The position numbers were made by a program, and so were the translations under genes. 64,000 bases of DNA from Gadus chalcogrammus (taxonomy: Eukaryota; Chordata; Actinopteri; Gadiformes; Gadidae). Shown in pieces: positions 28,750 through 39,457 of this stretch. The notes under the pieces were generated by a model that searched no databases, was not told the DNA's origin, and saw only the letters and a list, made by a program, of their open reading frames with translations. Position 1 is the first letter of the stretch. Every line of letters starts with the position of its first letter. Location: assembly GCF_026213295.1 (NCBI RefSeq), contig NC_079419.1, positions 26,885,206-26,949,205 of the forward strand, read 5' to 3'.

Positions 28750-31527
28750 TCATCTCATCTCATCTCATCTTCGTCCGCTTATCCGGGGTCGGGTCGCGGG
28801 GGGAGCAGCTCAAGCAGGGGGCCCCAGACTTCCCTTTCCCGGGCCACATTGACCAGCTCTGACGGGGGGATCCCGAGGCGTTCCCAGGCCAGTGTTGAGA
28901 TATAATCTCTCCACCTAGTCCTGGGTCTTCCCCGAGGTCTCCTCCCACTGGACGTGCCTGAAACACCTCCCAAGGAAGGCGCCCAGTGGGCATCCTTACC
29001 AGATGCCCGAACACTTCAGCTGACTCCTTTCTAAGTAAAGGAGCAGCGGCTCTAATCCGAGTTCCTCACGGATGGCTGAGCTTCTCACCCTATCCCTAAG
29101 GGAGACGCCAGCCACCCTTCTGAGAAAACTCATCTCGGCCGCTTGTACCCGCGATCTCGTCCTTGTCGTTCATCACCCAACCCTCATGACCATAGGTGAG
29201 GATAGGAACGATGATCGACCGGTAGATCGAGAGCTTTGCCTTGCGGCTCAGCTCTCTTTTCGTAACAACGGTGCGGTAAAGCGAACGCAATACCGCCCCC
29301 GCTGCTCCGATTCTCCGGCCAATCTCACGCTCCATAGTACCCTCACTCGCGAACAAGACCCCGAGGTACTTGAACTCCTTCACTTGGGCATAAGGACTAA
29401 TTTCCTACCCGGAGTAAGCAAACCACCGGTTTCCTGCTAAGAGTCATGAACCTCAGATTTAGCGGTGCTGATCCTCATCCCAGCCGCTTCACACTCCCGG
29501 GGGGGGGGGCCAGGGAGAGCCAGCCGATCCAGTGAGTGCTGAAGGTCACAGGCCGATGATCCATGAGGACCACCTCATCTGCAAAAAAGCAGTGACGAGA
29601 TCCTAAGACCACCGAACTGCAACCCCTCCCCACCACGACTAAGCCTACGATATCCTGTCCATGTATATCACAAACAGGATGGTGACAAGGCGCAGCCCTG
29701 GCGGAGACCAGCACCCACTGAGAACGAAACTGACAGGCTGCCGAGGAGACGCGAACACAGCTCTCAGCTTTGGGAGTACAGAGATTGGATGGCCCTGAGG
29801 ATAGACCCCCTTACCCCATACTCCCGCAGCACCTCCCACAGTTTCTCCTGGGGACCCGGTCATATGCCTTCTCCAGATCCACAAAACACATGTAGACCGG
29901 ATGGGCATACTCCCAGGCCCCCCTCCAGGATCCTTGCGAGAGTGAAGAAGCTGGTCCGTAGTTCCAAGTCGGGGCGAAAACCGCATTTTTCCTCTCAATC
30001 TGAGGTTCGACGATCGGCCGAACCATCCGTTCCAGCACCTTGGAGTAGACTTTACGAGGGAGGCTGAGAAGTGTGATACCCCGTAATTGGCACACACTCT
30101 CTGGTCCCCCTTTTTGAACAGGGAACCACCACCCCGGTTTGCCACTCCTTTGACACTGTACCCGACTCCCACGCGATGTGAATAGGCGTGTCAACCATGA
30201 CAGCCCCTCAACACCCAGAGCCTTTAGCATTCTGGCTGGATCTCATCAATCCCTGGTGCTTTGCCACTGCGGAGATGTTTGACTACTCAGTGACCTCCAC
30301 CAGGGAAATTGACGACGAAACACCATCAACCTCAAGCTTTGCCTCCAACATAGAGGGCGTGTTATTCGGATTCAGGAGTTCCTCAAAGTGTTCCTTCCAA
30401 CGTCCGACGACCTCCTCAGTTGAGGTCAACAGAGTCCCATCCTTACTGTACACAGCTTGGATGGTTCCCCGTTTCCCCCTCCTGAGGTGCCGGATAGTCT
30501 TCCAGAAAGACTTTGGTGCCGACCGAAATCCCTTCTCCATGGCCTCTCAGAACTTCTCCCACACCCACTCGCTGCTTAGCCTCCGACACGGCAGCAGCTG
30601 CAGCCCTTCGAGCCTGTCGGTACCCTGCAACCGAGTCAGGAGTCCTCCAGGATATCATATCCCGGAAGGCCTCCTTCTTCAATCGGACGGCTTCCCTGAC
30701 CACCGGTGTCCGAGGGTTACCGCCCCCTTGAGGAGCCTAAGACCCTGAGGCCACAGCTAGCCACCGCAGCTTCAGCAATGGAGGCTTTGAACACCGCCCA
30801 CTCCGGCTCAATGCCCCCAACCTCCACAGGAATGCCAGAAAAAAAAAAGAAAAAAAAGAAAAACCAATTCACCCGCACTACTCGTTTGGGCTTACCAGGT
30901 CTGAGCCGGGGATTTATGAGTATCCCCTTACCCGCCCGGCGCCTCACGCCCTCGGCAACTCCGGAGAAGAATAGAGTCCAACCCCTATCCAGGAGTACGG
31001 TACCAGAGCTGAGACTGTGCGTGGAGGTAAGCCCCACCAGATCTAACTGATAGCGCTCCACCTCCCTCACAAGCTCCGGTTCCTTTCCCCACAGTGAGGT
31101 GACGTTCCACGTCCCCAGAGCCAGCTTCTGCCGCCCGGGTCTGGTCCGTCCGAGACCCCTGACCTTCACTGCCACCCATGTGGCTGCGCACCCGACCCCA
31201 ACGGGTCTTCCCACAGGGTGGTGAGCCCATGGGATGAAGAGAGGGGGGGTGCCACGTAGTTTGTTCGGGCTGTGCCCGACCGGGCTCCGTGGCAAACCGG
31301 GCCTGGCTCCAGACGGGGGCCCCGGGCTTCCTCTGGACCGGGTCACATCTCCTCTTCTTAATTTATTCATTGACGTTTTTGAACCATTCTTAGTCTAGCC
31401 CCTCACCTGAGACAACTCTGCCATGAGAGACCCTACCAGGAGCACGAGGCTCCAGACAACACAGCCCTCAGGTTCACAGGGACACGCAAACCTCTCCACC
31501 ACGATAAGGTGACGGTTCCAGGAGAGG
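28750..31527 (-). mobile_element. RTE (Expander-like) LINE with 13-bp TSD
   Basis: Nearly full-length, antisense. Exact duplications AGAAAATGTAACC lie at 28737-28749 and 31528-31540. The 3' end is at the low side: a CATCT pentamer tail (28751-28770), then the typical fish RTE 3' block (TCCGCTTATCCGGGGTCGGG). The 5' end near 31527 has the usual ACCACGATAAGGTGACGGTT. At 2.78 kb it is close to full RTE length. Confidence 0.92.
28960..31370 (-). pseudogene. RTE LINE endonuclease-reverse transcriptase
   Basis: On the minus strand: APE endonuclease start KLALGTWNVTSLWGKEPELV, a mid region with EKGFRSAPKSFWKTIRHLRR and YSKDGTLLTSTEEVVGRWKE, RT region VCQLRGITLLSLPRKVYSKV, MCFVDLEKAYDRVPR (first catalytic Asp), and C-terminal MKEFKYLGVLFASEGTMERE and LSRKAKLSIYRSIIVPILTY. 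It is broken into at least six frames, so it is old or mutated despite its clear target duplications. Confidence 0.88.
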
Positions 31528-31606
31528 AGAAAATGTAACCCGGGATTGTAATTGTCTCTTGTGTGTGGTGATTGTCCCGTGTTGGATTCTCGCACGATAT
31601 GCGGAA

Positions 31607-32819
31607 TAGTAATAATAATAATAATACATTTTATTTATAATGCACTTTATATTCAAGAATCTCAAAGTGCTTCAGAGAAAAAAATACCAAAAAACTATTC
31701 AAAAAAGGGGGAACCTCAAAGAAAGTTTAGCTAAATGCTCTTTTAAAGAGATGGGTTTGAGGTTCCGTTTAAAAAGAGCTGTAGTCTGTGGAGCCCTCAG
31801 GTGGTCAGGGAGGGCGTTCCATAGTCTAGGGGCAGCAGCAGAAAAGGCCCGATCACCCATGGTGCACAGCTTCGTATGTCGGGTTTGGAGGGTGTGAGTG
31901 GATCCTGAACGGAGTGTACGTGAGTTTGTCGGGGGGGTGAGGAGTTCCTGAAGGTAGAGGGGGGCAAGTCCGTGAAGGCACTGGTGGGTGAGGAGGGAGA
32001 CCTTGTACTCAATTCTGAGTGAGACAGGGAGCCAGTGCAGTGATTTCAGGATGGGGGTGATGTGGTCATGCTTGCGCACCCTCATCAGGACCCTGGCAGC
32101 ACTGTTTTGAATGTATTGGAGCCTCTGGATGCTCTTGCCAGGGATCCCAATGAGGAGTGCATTGCAGTAGTCCAACCTGGAGGAGACAAAGGCATGGACG
32201 AGCTTCTCTGCATCAGCCAGGGTGAGTGATTGGCGGAGTTTGGCAATGTTCCTGAGGTGGTATAAAGCTGTCTTACAGAGGTGTTTGATGTGGGTGTCAA
32301 AATTAAGTTGTGGGTCCATTTTAACACCGAGGTTGGTGACGGATGTGGAAAGGGGGATGTTTTTGCCAGAGAAGGTGATATTGGTGATGGTGGGGGAGCG
32401 GAGCTGATGTGGCGTGCCAATAAGGATGGCTTCCGTTTTATGGCTGTTAAGTTGTAGGAAGTTGAGCTTCATCCACGCCTCTATCTCCTCCAGGCAGGTG
32501 GTCAGTGTGGATGTTGGCAGAGGGGCAGAAGAAGTGGGGGTTGTCCTGATGTAGAGCTGTGTATCATCAGCATAGCAGTGATAAGACAAGCCATGCCTGC
32601 TAATGACACTACCCAGGGGGAGCATGTACAGTGAGAACAGTGTGGGGCCCAACACCGAGCCCTGGGGGACACCGCAGGTGACGTTGTTGGTGTGTGATTT
32701 TGCTTTGCCCAGGGCAACGTGCTCAGTTCTGTCAGTGAGGTACGAGGTGAACCAGTTCTTTACATTTCCTGATAGTCCAATGGTGTATTGCAGGCGGTGA
32801 AGGAGAATATTGTGGTCGA
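31607..32819 (-). mobile_element. L2-type LINE, 5'-truncated, antisense copy
   Basis: ATT/AAT tail at 31607-31626, a 3' UTR and a long RT frame up to 32819. It is nearly identical to L2 copy 1 (19621-20984), but without the Helitron2-like insert, so it shows that element's empty site. Truncated 5' exactly at the edge of the fold-back palindrome. Confidence 0.9.
31699..32819 (-). CDS. L2 reverse transcriptase, partial
   Basis: Open frame of about 370 codons: [68 protein letters not shown] (catalytic YADD), LNSHKTEAILIGTP and HAFVSSRLDYCNALLIGIPG. A one-base deletion near the end (NLKPISLKEH instead of NLKTHLFKRA) shifts the C-terminus. The apparent first 16 residues come from the neighbouring palindrome. 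The first catalytic Asp region is lost. Confidence 0.88.
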
Positions 32820-33094
32820 CTATAATGCCAGACGGTCTATGTAAATGTCTGTGTTGATAGAACAATGTTAGAAATAAAACTAACCTTGCATCGCATTTTG
32901 AGGGACTACTTTCTCAGCAGCAGCGGAATTGAACCTAGGTATCAGTCCGCCGCTGCCGTAGCCTACTACCAGGAATATAACACTGCTGCTGAGACACAGC
33001 AAGTCCCTCAAAATGCAATGCAATGCAAGATTGGTTTTATTTCTAACATTGTTCTATCAACACAGACATTTACATAGACCGTCTGGCATTATAG
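32820..33094. repeat. 275-bp fold-back palindrome with a tRNA-like B box
   Basis: CTATAATGCCAGACGGTCTA begins both arms read inward; the arms match almost perfectly for about 62 bp and with small changes to about 105 bp. The loop (32925-32990) includes, on the minus strand, GGTTCAATTCC, a near-perfect Pol III B box. It could be a MITE or a SINE-derived inverted duplication. Confidence 0.8.
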
Positions 33095-33332
33095 TTGATT
33101 TGCCTCGAGTGTACTGTGGAGTGGGTAAGACTAGCAGGCTAGTATTGCCGTTGCCGTGCGCAAGCCTAGCACGAGCAAACTCTGCAACTAGAAGGACTGA
33201 ATGAAATGTGTTGAAAAATGTCTCCAATGATAAAGAACACCGAGACTAACTTGGGAATCAGGCCCTATGTCCAAAATTCCGGAATACCACTTTAAGGGAG
33301 GTACATGGTGTGCTTGCAGGGCTTCTGCTGGG

Positions 33333-33337
<5 letters not shown>

Positions 33338-33373
<36 letters not shown>

Positions 33374-33637
33374 ACAGAGGGCTAAATGAGGAGGGAACGA
33401 GAGAGAGACAGACAGTGAGTGCAATGGAGAGAGAGAGACATAGAGCGGGAGAGAGAGCGCAAGAGACAGAAAGGGAGAGACAGAGAAATGGAGAGAGATT
33501 GAGAGAGAGAGAGCGCAAGAGACAGACATGGAGAGATGAAGTGGGAGAGAGAGAGGGCATGAGACAGAGAGAGAGTTGGAGAGAGAGATGAAGAGAGGGA
33601 GAGAGAGATACAGAGAGAGGGCGGGAGACGGGAGTAC
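33338..33637. repeat. (GA)n-rich low-complexity block
   Basis: GAGAGA runs with interspersed CGCAAGAGACAGA units. Long apparent frames on the minus strand are Ser/Leu-rich products of this repeat and are not genes. Confidence 0.95.
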
Positions 33638-34676
33638 CTTATTACGGAAAGTATTTGTAATATATTTGCAAGCGAGATGGACCACTGCAATGATATTTTC
33701 TAGCTCACGGTCATAACCTTTTGCTTTGAATACCAAACGGAGCGTGAAGCTCGGGGCAGTCCACTCACAGAGTGACGCAGTGCTGATTCATAGCAGACAC
33801 ATTCTCCAAGGCCTCAAGCATCTCCAAGACACAGTGTTCTGTAGAGGCTGGGGTGATGTATGCATGACACGTTAGGAAGAAGAAAAGATCGAATGAGCGT
33901 CACATCCTGTATACGGATAAGATTAATTATTTTTAATTCAAGATGAATTAAAAAGATGAATTGCATTATGTAAGTATATTTCAAGGATAAAAGAGAATAG
34001 GAAAAATAGTGATTTTCTATTCTTCTATGAATTCAAGATACATGGCCACAGTTTTTTGCCTAGGTCTTACTTTACGAGGTATCTTCATGCAAAATGATGA
34101 AGCTAACTGTAATTGACACACATCCCCGACCTGGAAGGACTATTATCAAAAAGTAAACTATACTGCTGTTTTTGAGGGGGCCGTCATATTCAAGAATATG
34201 ACAGTTTAGCATTTTTCAGGGGGTTATTTTAATTTTGTTTGACTTTTTAATTTCTGGCTTTCAATATTTTAATTTTTTTTCTTATATTTACGTCAGAGGC
34301 AAGTTTCAAAGTTTCATAAAAACTCAACAATTCTGCTAGTTGTTAACAATAATAACCTTGCCTCCACCATGTGATTAACACAAATGTACAATATTAAAGT
34401 AAATCCTCAGAGAAGAGAATGCTCCCATCTTTTTACTCCTATAGGTAACCCGTATTCTGGGTCACTGTTTCTCGCTCTGATTTAGTGCTGTAAGCTGACC
34501 TCACTCAAGCTGTAAATTAAGGCGAGCCAGGGATCACCACTACAGTGACCGGAGCACACTCAACAAAACATGGAAAAGCAGCTTCTTATTACGAATGGAA
34601 GGCATGATATATCAGTGACATCTGTAGTATAAATGCTGTTGCGTTGAGTTATGTCGGTTGTCAGTTTGAAGGCTAA
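33638..34676. other. No feature recognised
   Basis: AT-rich sequence without long frames, terminal repeats or recognisable transposon motifs. Confidence 0.5.
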
Positions 34677-35028
34677 AGGTACGGCCACACTGAACGCACA
34701 CGCTTAACCTGCCGCTTGATCATTGTGTGTCACAAAAACGGTTCAACACGCCTTACGCGCCAACGCAGCTAGATGAGCCAGCCCAAAACATATTTTCCCC
34801 CGCTACTTTTCTTTTGCTCCACTAACATGGCTGAGATCACCACCATCGCTGCGCTGTATTTGTTGTCGTTCGAGGATAGTAGGAAACCCAAACGCTGTCG
34901 TATTTGGGTGCATGAACTCCTTGCTTTAGTGCGTGTGTCGCATCTACGCGCCTAAACAAAAGGTTCTCAAAAATGCAGATCTATTCAATGCCTCTAACGC
35001 GCGTAACGCGTTCAATGTGGCCGTACCT
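34677..35028. mobile_element. Harbinger-like MITE
   Basis: Inverted ends AGGTACGGCCACACTGAACG and, read inward, AGGTACGGCCACATTGAACG. The flanks are TAA on the left and CAA on the right, compatible with a decayed 3-bp Harbinger target site. The second arm continues with GCGTTACGCGCGTTAGAGG. It holds a short transposase-like exon on plus (34827-34955). Confidence 0.7.
34827..34955 (+). pseudogene. Relic first exon of a Harbinger transposase
   Basis: MAEITTIAALYLLSFEDSRK, then PKRCRIWVHELL. The hydrophobic helix followed by a basic stretch and WVH is the N-terminal pattern of PIF/Harbinger (HARBI1-like) transposases, usually RRxWVHP. Only about 40 codons remain. Confidence 0.5.
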
Positions 35029-36512
35029 CAAGAGACGTCGGGTTAGAGACGAAGGAGGTTGAGTACCATTAAAGTAGTCATCATTGCTCTTCATCACCAA
35101 GACCATTTCACTAGCTGCTCTCCCCGCTCTCCATATTGTGTGGGCCAAGGTGTGAGAGAGCGAGAGAGAGAGAGAGAGAGCGAGCGAGACGGAAAACAGG
35201 CAACCTTCTCAATTCTCAAGTCTGCTTCATGAATATTAAACAGATGTGTTAATACTTTTAGTTTCATAATTGTTATAATGTATGTCCTGCGGGACATAAT
35301 ATTAAAGGCAGGAACTGCTAGAGCTTTGAAACTAGATCCATACATAAGTGTGGGTTGAGGACAAAACAAGCCCAGTGTTGCTGTTTGATCACATTAAAAT
35401 CAAATGATAATTCCGCATTGTGCTCCGATATTGATTGCACGTCGTGGCTGAGAGCCACATTCAGTCTTCCAGTTTCAGCAACGATGTCCTTCAGCTTTTT
35501 CTTCTTGTTTTTCAAGTGAAAGGCGAGTTGTCAGTTCCCTCACATATCTGTGTCCTTCATCTTCATACGCACGTCATCGAAGCGGAGACAGAACAGAGAT
35601 AGCACTGACGCCTAGTGCCAGGCAGACACACAGAGGCACAAAACACACACAGGCACAAACAAACACAGGCACACACACTCCAGACTGCAGCTATGAAGCA
35701 GAGTAATTCAGTTTGAGGGCCCATCCCCAATCCCATATTTACATTTAAAAGCTTATTGAGACGTGTGATCTTCGATCACTAGACCTTAATCAATGCAACG
35801 CGTTATGTAGTTGTGCCGGAGCTGTAATCATTTATCGAGTCCTCTGTGAATAGCATTAATTGATGTGAAATTAGCCTCCACGCCTCCAGCCTTGCACCCA
35901 TTATCCGGTGATTACACTGCAGAAATAAATAAATAGAAATATGAGAGTCAATTCATTTCATTAATTTCACACTCCAAAAAACACAGATGTTTTGAGGGAA
36001 AATGATTCAATGTGCTGCTGACTAATAATAAACTTGTCTAGTGTCCTCTGTGCGGCGGTTACCAAGTGAAATTAATGTTCCCGACCTTTAAGAGGTCAAG
36101 CATGAAGAGGTCTGTACTGATCAGTATGCGTTGATTGTCACAACCCCAGCTCAACACAATTATGATTTAATTCTACCCAGTTATCAAGTGTTAATTTCAT
36201 TAATGAAAAATGTTCGTCAACAACCTTTTTTCCATGAAGACGAGACGTTGAAGAGCTAAAAATAGATCTTCGATAATAAAAACTGACGGAATGTAATTTT
36301 TTTTTTCGTTGACGAGATGAGACAGGACTAATATGTTACGGGTGTGCTACTTGGACATTCAAAATGCATGATATTTTCCAATCATTACCCTCCCGTAAGG
36401 TTCTTATGCAACAGAAACAATGTTCACTCATCCAGTAAATAGGACGGACCTTAGCTACGACTTGGCAACGGGAGGTATAGTCCACTCAGCTATGAGCTAA
36501 CGTTATGCATTG
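35029..36512. other. Mostly unique sequence, possible conserved non-coding DNA
   Basis: Includes a short GA run (35157-35190), CA-rich repeats (35620-35690) and a block at 35740-35960 with several ATTA/TAAT homeodomain-type cores (for example AGCATTAATTGATGTGAAAT). No repeat features are seen in that block. No gene is seen. Confidence 0.35.
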
Positions 36513-36752
36513 TACATATTTATAATTCAAAATTCGTCCCAGCCTTTATACCACAGATACTCTAGGGTCTATAGGGGGATTATTTGTTCATCAACACGGC
36601 GGATGCGCACGCGCAGGAAGATGGCAAAAAGAAAATTTGTTTGACCGATGTTACATTAAACTGTAATCAGAAAACGCGGTTATATACTATAGACCCTATA
36701 GTATCTGTGGTATAAAGGCTGGGACGAATTTTGAAATATAAATATGTACACT
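36513..36752. repeat. 240-bp imperfect palindrome
   Basis: Left arm TATTTATAATTCAAAATTCG to CTATAG and right arm CTATAG to CGAATTTTGAAATATAAATA are reverse complements over about 60 bp (with AGGCTTTATACCACAGATAC-type middle). A 115-bp centre carries CGCACGCGCAGGAAGATGGC. Probably a fold-back MITE. Confidence 0.8.
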
Positions 36753-36814
36753 TTAGTTGAAAGTATAGACCGTTGCGATTTCCATTGAAACAAATGGCGC
36801 GGTGACTAGTCTTC

Positions 36815-36892
36815 ACAACGAGAGCTGGTAGGTTGTGAAAAATTAATTAAACTGTAATCAGACAACGCGGTTATATGCTATTGACCCTGGAA
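36815..36892. repeat. Inverted repeat arm, partner at 39177-39248
   Basis: ACGAGAGCTGGTAGGTTGTG and following TAATCAGACAACGCGG reappear reverse-complemented at 39177-39248. They lie outside the second Kolobok-like element and probably are the ends of an older transposon into which it jumped. A direct partial copy (ACTGTAATCAGAAAACGCGG) lies inside the palindrome at 36659. Confidence 0.75.
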
Positions 36893-37098
36893 TAGACCCC
36901 TCCTATTTATGTTAAAAACTTTATAGTGGGATTGTAAAACGCATAAAAATATAAATGAATGATCTTGATTTCTTTTCCTTGGCAAGTGACCATGGTATAA
37001 GCGGGATAATGCCCTTAGAGGTGTCAAAAACATGTCCGTGCGTAATTAATGGGGACTACCTTTTGAGGGAGATGAACTCAAACAGAGTATACATTTAA

Positions 37099-38955
37099 AG
37101 GTTGCGTAGGTGATTCGCTTTTTTGGCCATTTTTGCAAAATTACTTGAAATCCTTATCATAACCCGCTTACAGCCACTGAGTTAGAAGTACTGACATGAA
37201 AATTAAACTTGTCAATCATCTGTGGAACGGGCAGGGCTCGAAAAACTCCAGCCAATCATTTCCATTGCCACCGAGTTTCATTGGACAGTAAGTACGTCAA
37301 TCAAACGGTCGTACTGCACTCCCCCTCCCCCCCCTCCCCCGCGCCCCGCGCGCGACCCCTTCGTGCAGTACTCGTGACCCAGAGCTCGTGACCCAGAGCT
37401 CGTGACCCAGAGCAAGCTCCTGTTTGTTGTTATCCTGCGGTATCTACTGGAACTAGTTAATCCACATTTGGACCTAGCAGTCGAAGACAATTTCCATGGC
37501 AGACAAGACGCCACCATCCCCACCACCACCACCACCACCACCACCACCAGCAAAGAGAAGGAAAACTCTTTTTCAGAGAGTAATTGATAATAAAACGCTG
37601 AAAGAGAAAAACTGAAATCAAGAATAATCCTAGGCGCTGCTTTTGAACGTTTGCGGCAACTGAAGGACGAGAAGGGTCTAAAAACCGATGCTTGTGTGGC
37701 GGTTGACCTAGTTTCAAAGTTTATACCGTTTATACTCGGTAATACCGGTGTTGAGACGAGTGTATTACTCGGTGTGAAAATGTCCACACCGCGGCAAACC
37801 CTAGTGAAAACCAGGACTTCCAATACAATTATATGAAACAAACATACATTTTCTAAAAATAGTAATGATTTATGTGACCGTTTAATGTTTATAACATCTG
37901 GTGCAACCATAGCCGCGAGAACGTATTCTCAGCAGGGGGTGCTGGGAAAAAAAAACCCGGCCTGCACTAGACTCGCAACTCGTCACATTGATAAAAAAGA
38001 TATATAGCAGCGCAGCTCAATTACACCAGTGCATGCGCGCACAGTTGAAAATCGATCGTTGTGTTCACTTCCTTCACACCATGGTTCACATCCAGCTGCT
38101 CACAGAACAAGTTTAGCGCACCACCGCTCCCCTCACACTTTTTCATATAACCTTTTTTCAGCACTAGGACATATGAGCATTAAATAAATGCTGCGTCTCA
38201 ACATGCCTTGGACAGCAGCGAGGATGACTCGCTTTGCCACGGGCCGAAACAGTTCGGAGCGACCACAGCCAGAGCGAACACAGCGGGGCAGAGGAGTGTC
38301 AGGAATAGTCTTTGGTGTACACATCAGTACGGCCTATTTGCACTACTGTTTAGTGGCAATGCAGTGTTTTATTCTATGCCTTTTTATTTTCGTATATTAT
38401 TTCAATGAATACAATTTATTTATTCATGAAATCAAGATCTGGTCTTCAAATCTTTTTTCCAAATATAGGTCGTATTACAATGGGGTTTGTGTTTATATTC
38501 GGACCAATACGGTACAGCGGACGCTCACATGACGTTAAGCATTTCCTGGTGCATAATGTGACGCTTCAGAACCTAAAATCCCGTTTCTCCCCATTGATAC
38601 GACAACACATAACCGGCGTTTTCAGAAATCTCCACTTTGGCCGGAGTTTTTAGAAATGATCGTTTTCTGTGATAAGACAGGGCCTCGGACAGGGGGTGTT
38701 GCAGCACCCCCAAAACCCCTACTTCCCGCGGTACTGGGTGCAATTTACAGCTGAATGTAGTGCCATGTTGTTAAACGAAAACCTACGCTAGCCTGGCTCG
38801 CTCTCGCGCATCTCTGTTCGCGCTCGTGCATGATTGCGCGTCCAGGTACTTGGAATGGGTGGAGTCAGAGTCAGCGTTGAAGGAGAGGGGGTAGGACCAT
38901 TTGAGTTGTGTATTTTCAAAATCTGCTGGCGTTTCGCAAATCGCGTACCCAACCT
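37099..38955. mobile_element. TTAA-flanked Kolobok-like element
   Basis: TTAA at 37095-37098 and 38956-38959. The ends read inward as AGGTTGCGTAGGTGATTCGC and AGGTTGGGTACGCGATTTGC. It carries a polyproline-starting gene fragment on plus (37496-37836). The TTAA site and the termini suggest Kolobok. No catalytic domain is visible, so it is non-autonomous. Confidence 0.7.
37496..37836 (+). pseudogene. Polyproline/basic N-terminal transposon protein fragment
   Basis: ATG at 37496 (CCATGG context): MADKTPPSP, about ten prolines, AKRRKTLFQRVIDNKTLKEK and a stop at 37613. In another frame ILGAAFERLRQLKDEKGLKT and DACVAVDLV follow. The run of Pro then AKRRK followed by a GxxFxRxRxLxxxKGLKTDxxxAxxLL helix is a recurrent start of transposon-encoded proteins in fish. 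The CAC/ACC triplet run (37517-37552) makes the proline tract. Confidence 0.55.
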
Positions 38956-39176
38956 TTAATAAGCATGCAATACGAATAAGAAAAAGCGTAATTATTAAAG
39001 TATTTGAATTGTTTTATGTTTGCAAGCAAGAAGTAGAATAAATGGGATAATCAGTCTTATTAAAAGGGTTTGTGCAACCAACCGCACAACAAGACATGAT
39101 TGTCGCTCTCGTCTCTTTCTGCCAACGACATGCGTGTAGAGCGGGGAGTGACGTAAACTGATAATCCCTCTATAGC

Positions 39177-39248
39177 ATATAACTGCGTTGTCTGATTAAA
39201 GTTTAATTCATTTTTCACAATTTACCAGCTCTCGTTTTGAAGGCTGAA
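39177..39248. repeat. Inverted repeat arm, partner at 36815-36892
   Basis: See the partner entry. On plus it reads CTGCGTTGTCTGATTAAAGT to ACCAGCTCTCGTTTTGAAGG. Confidence 0.75.
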
Positions 39249-39457
39249 CAGACAAAAGTGTGAAATCACATTTCCATAGCAACAGATTTTCGGTTCTACA
39301 CAAACCAAATTAACAAGGGGAAATCCTATGACACACAAACCTTTTATAGAAAAGGAAAGATTTGCGAGTTTGCTTTAACAAAGATGTCAGTAAAATTGAG
39401 AATAGATTGTTTTCATTAAAAAAAACTAACGTTTACGAACTTTTCCTTTTAATACCC

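Noticed and set aside
33188..33736. Long Ser/Leu-rich open frames of 100-182 codons on the minus strand
   Set aside because: They are translations of the (GA)n low-complexity block; overlapping frames in all phases show the same composition.
37278..37910. 210-codon minus-strand frame rich in Val and Trp
   Set aside because: It is the antisense of the CAC/ACC triplet tract and polyproline exon.
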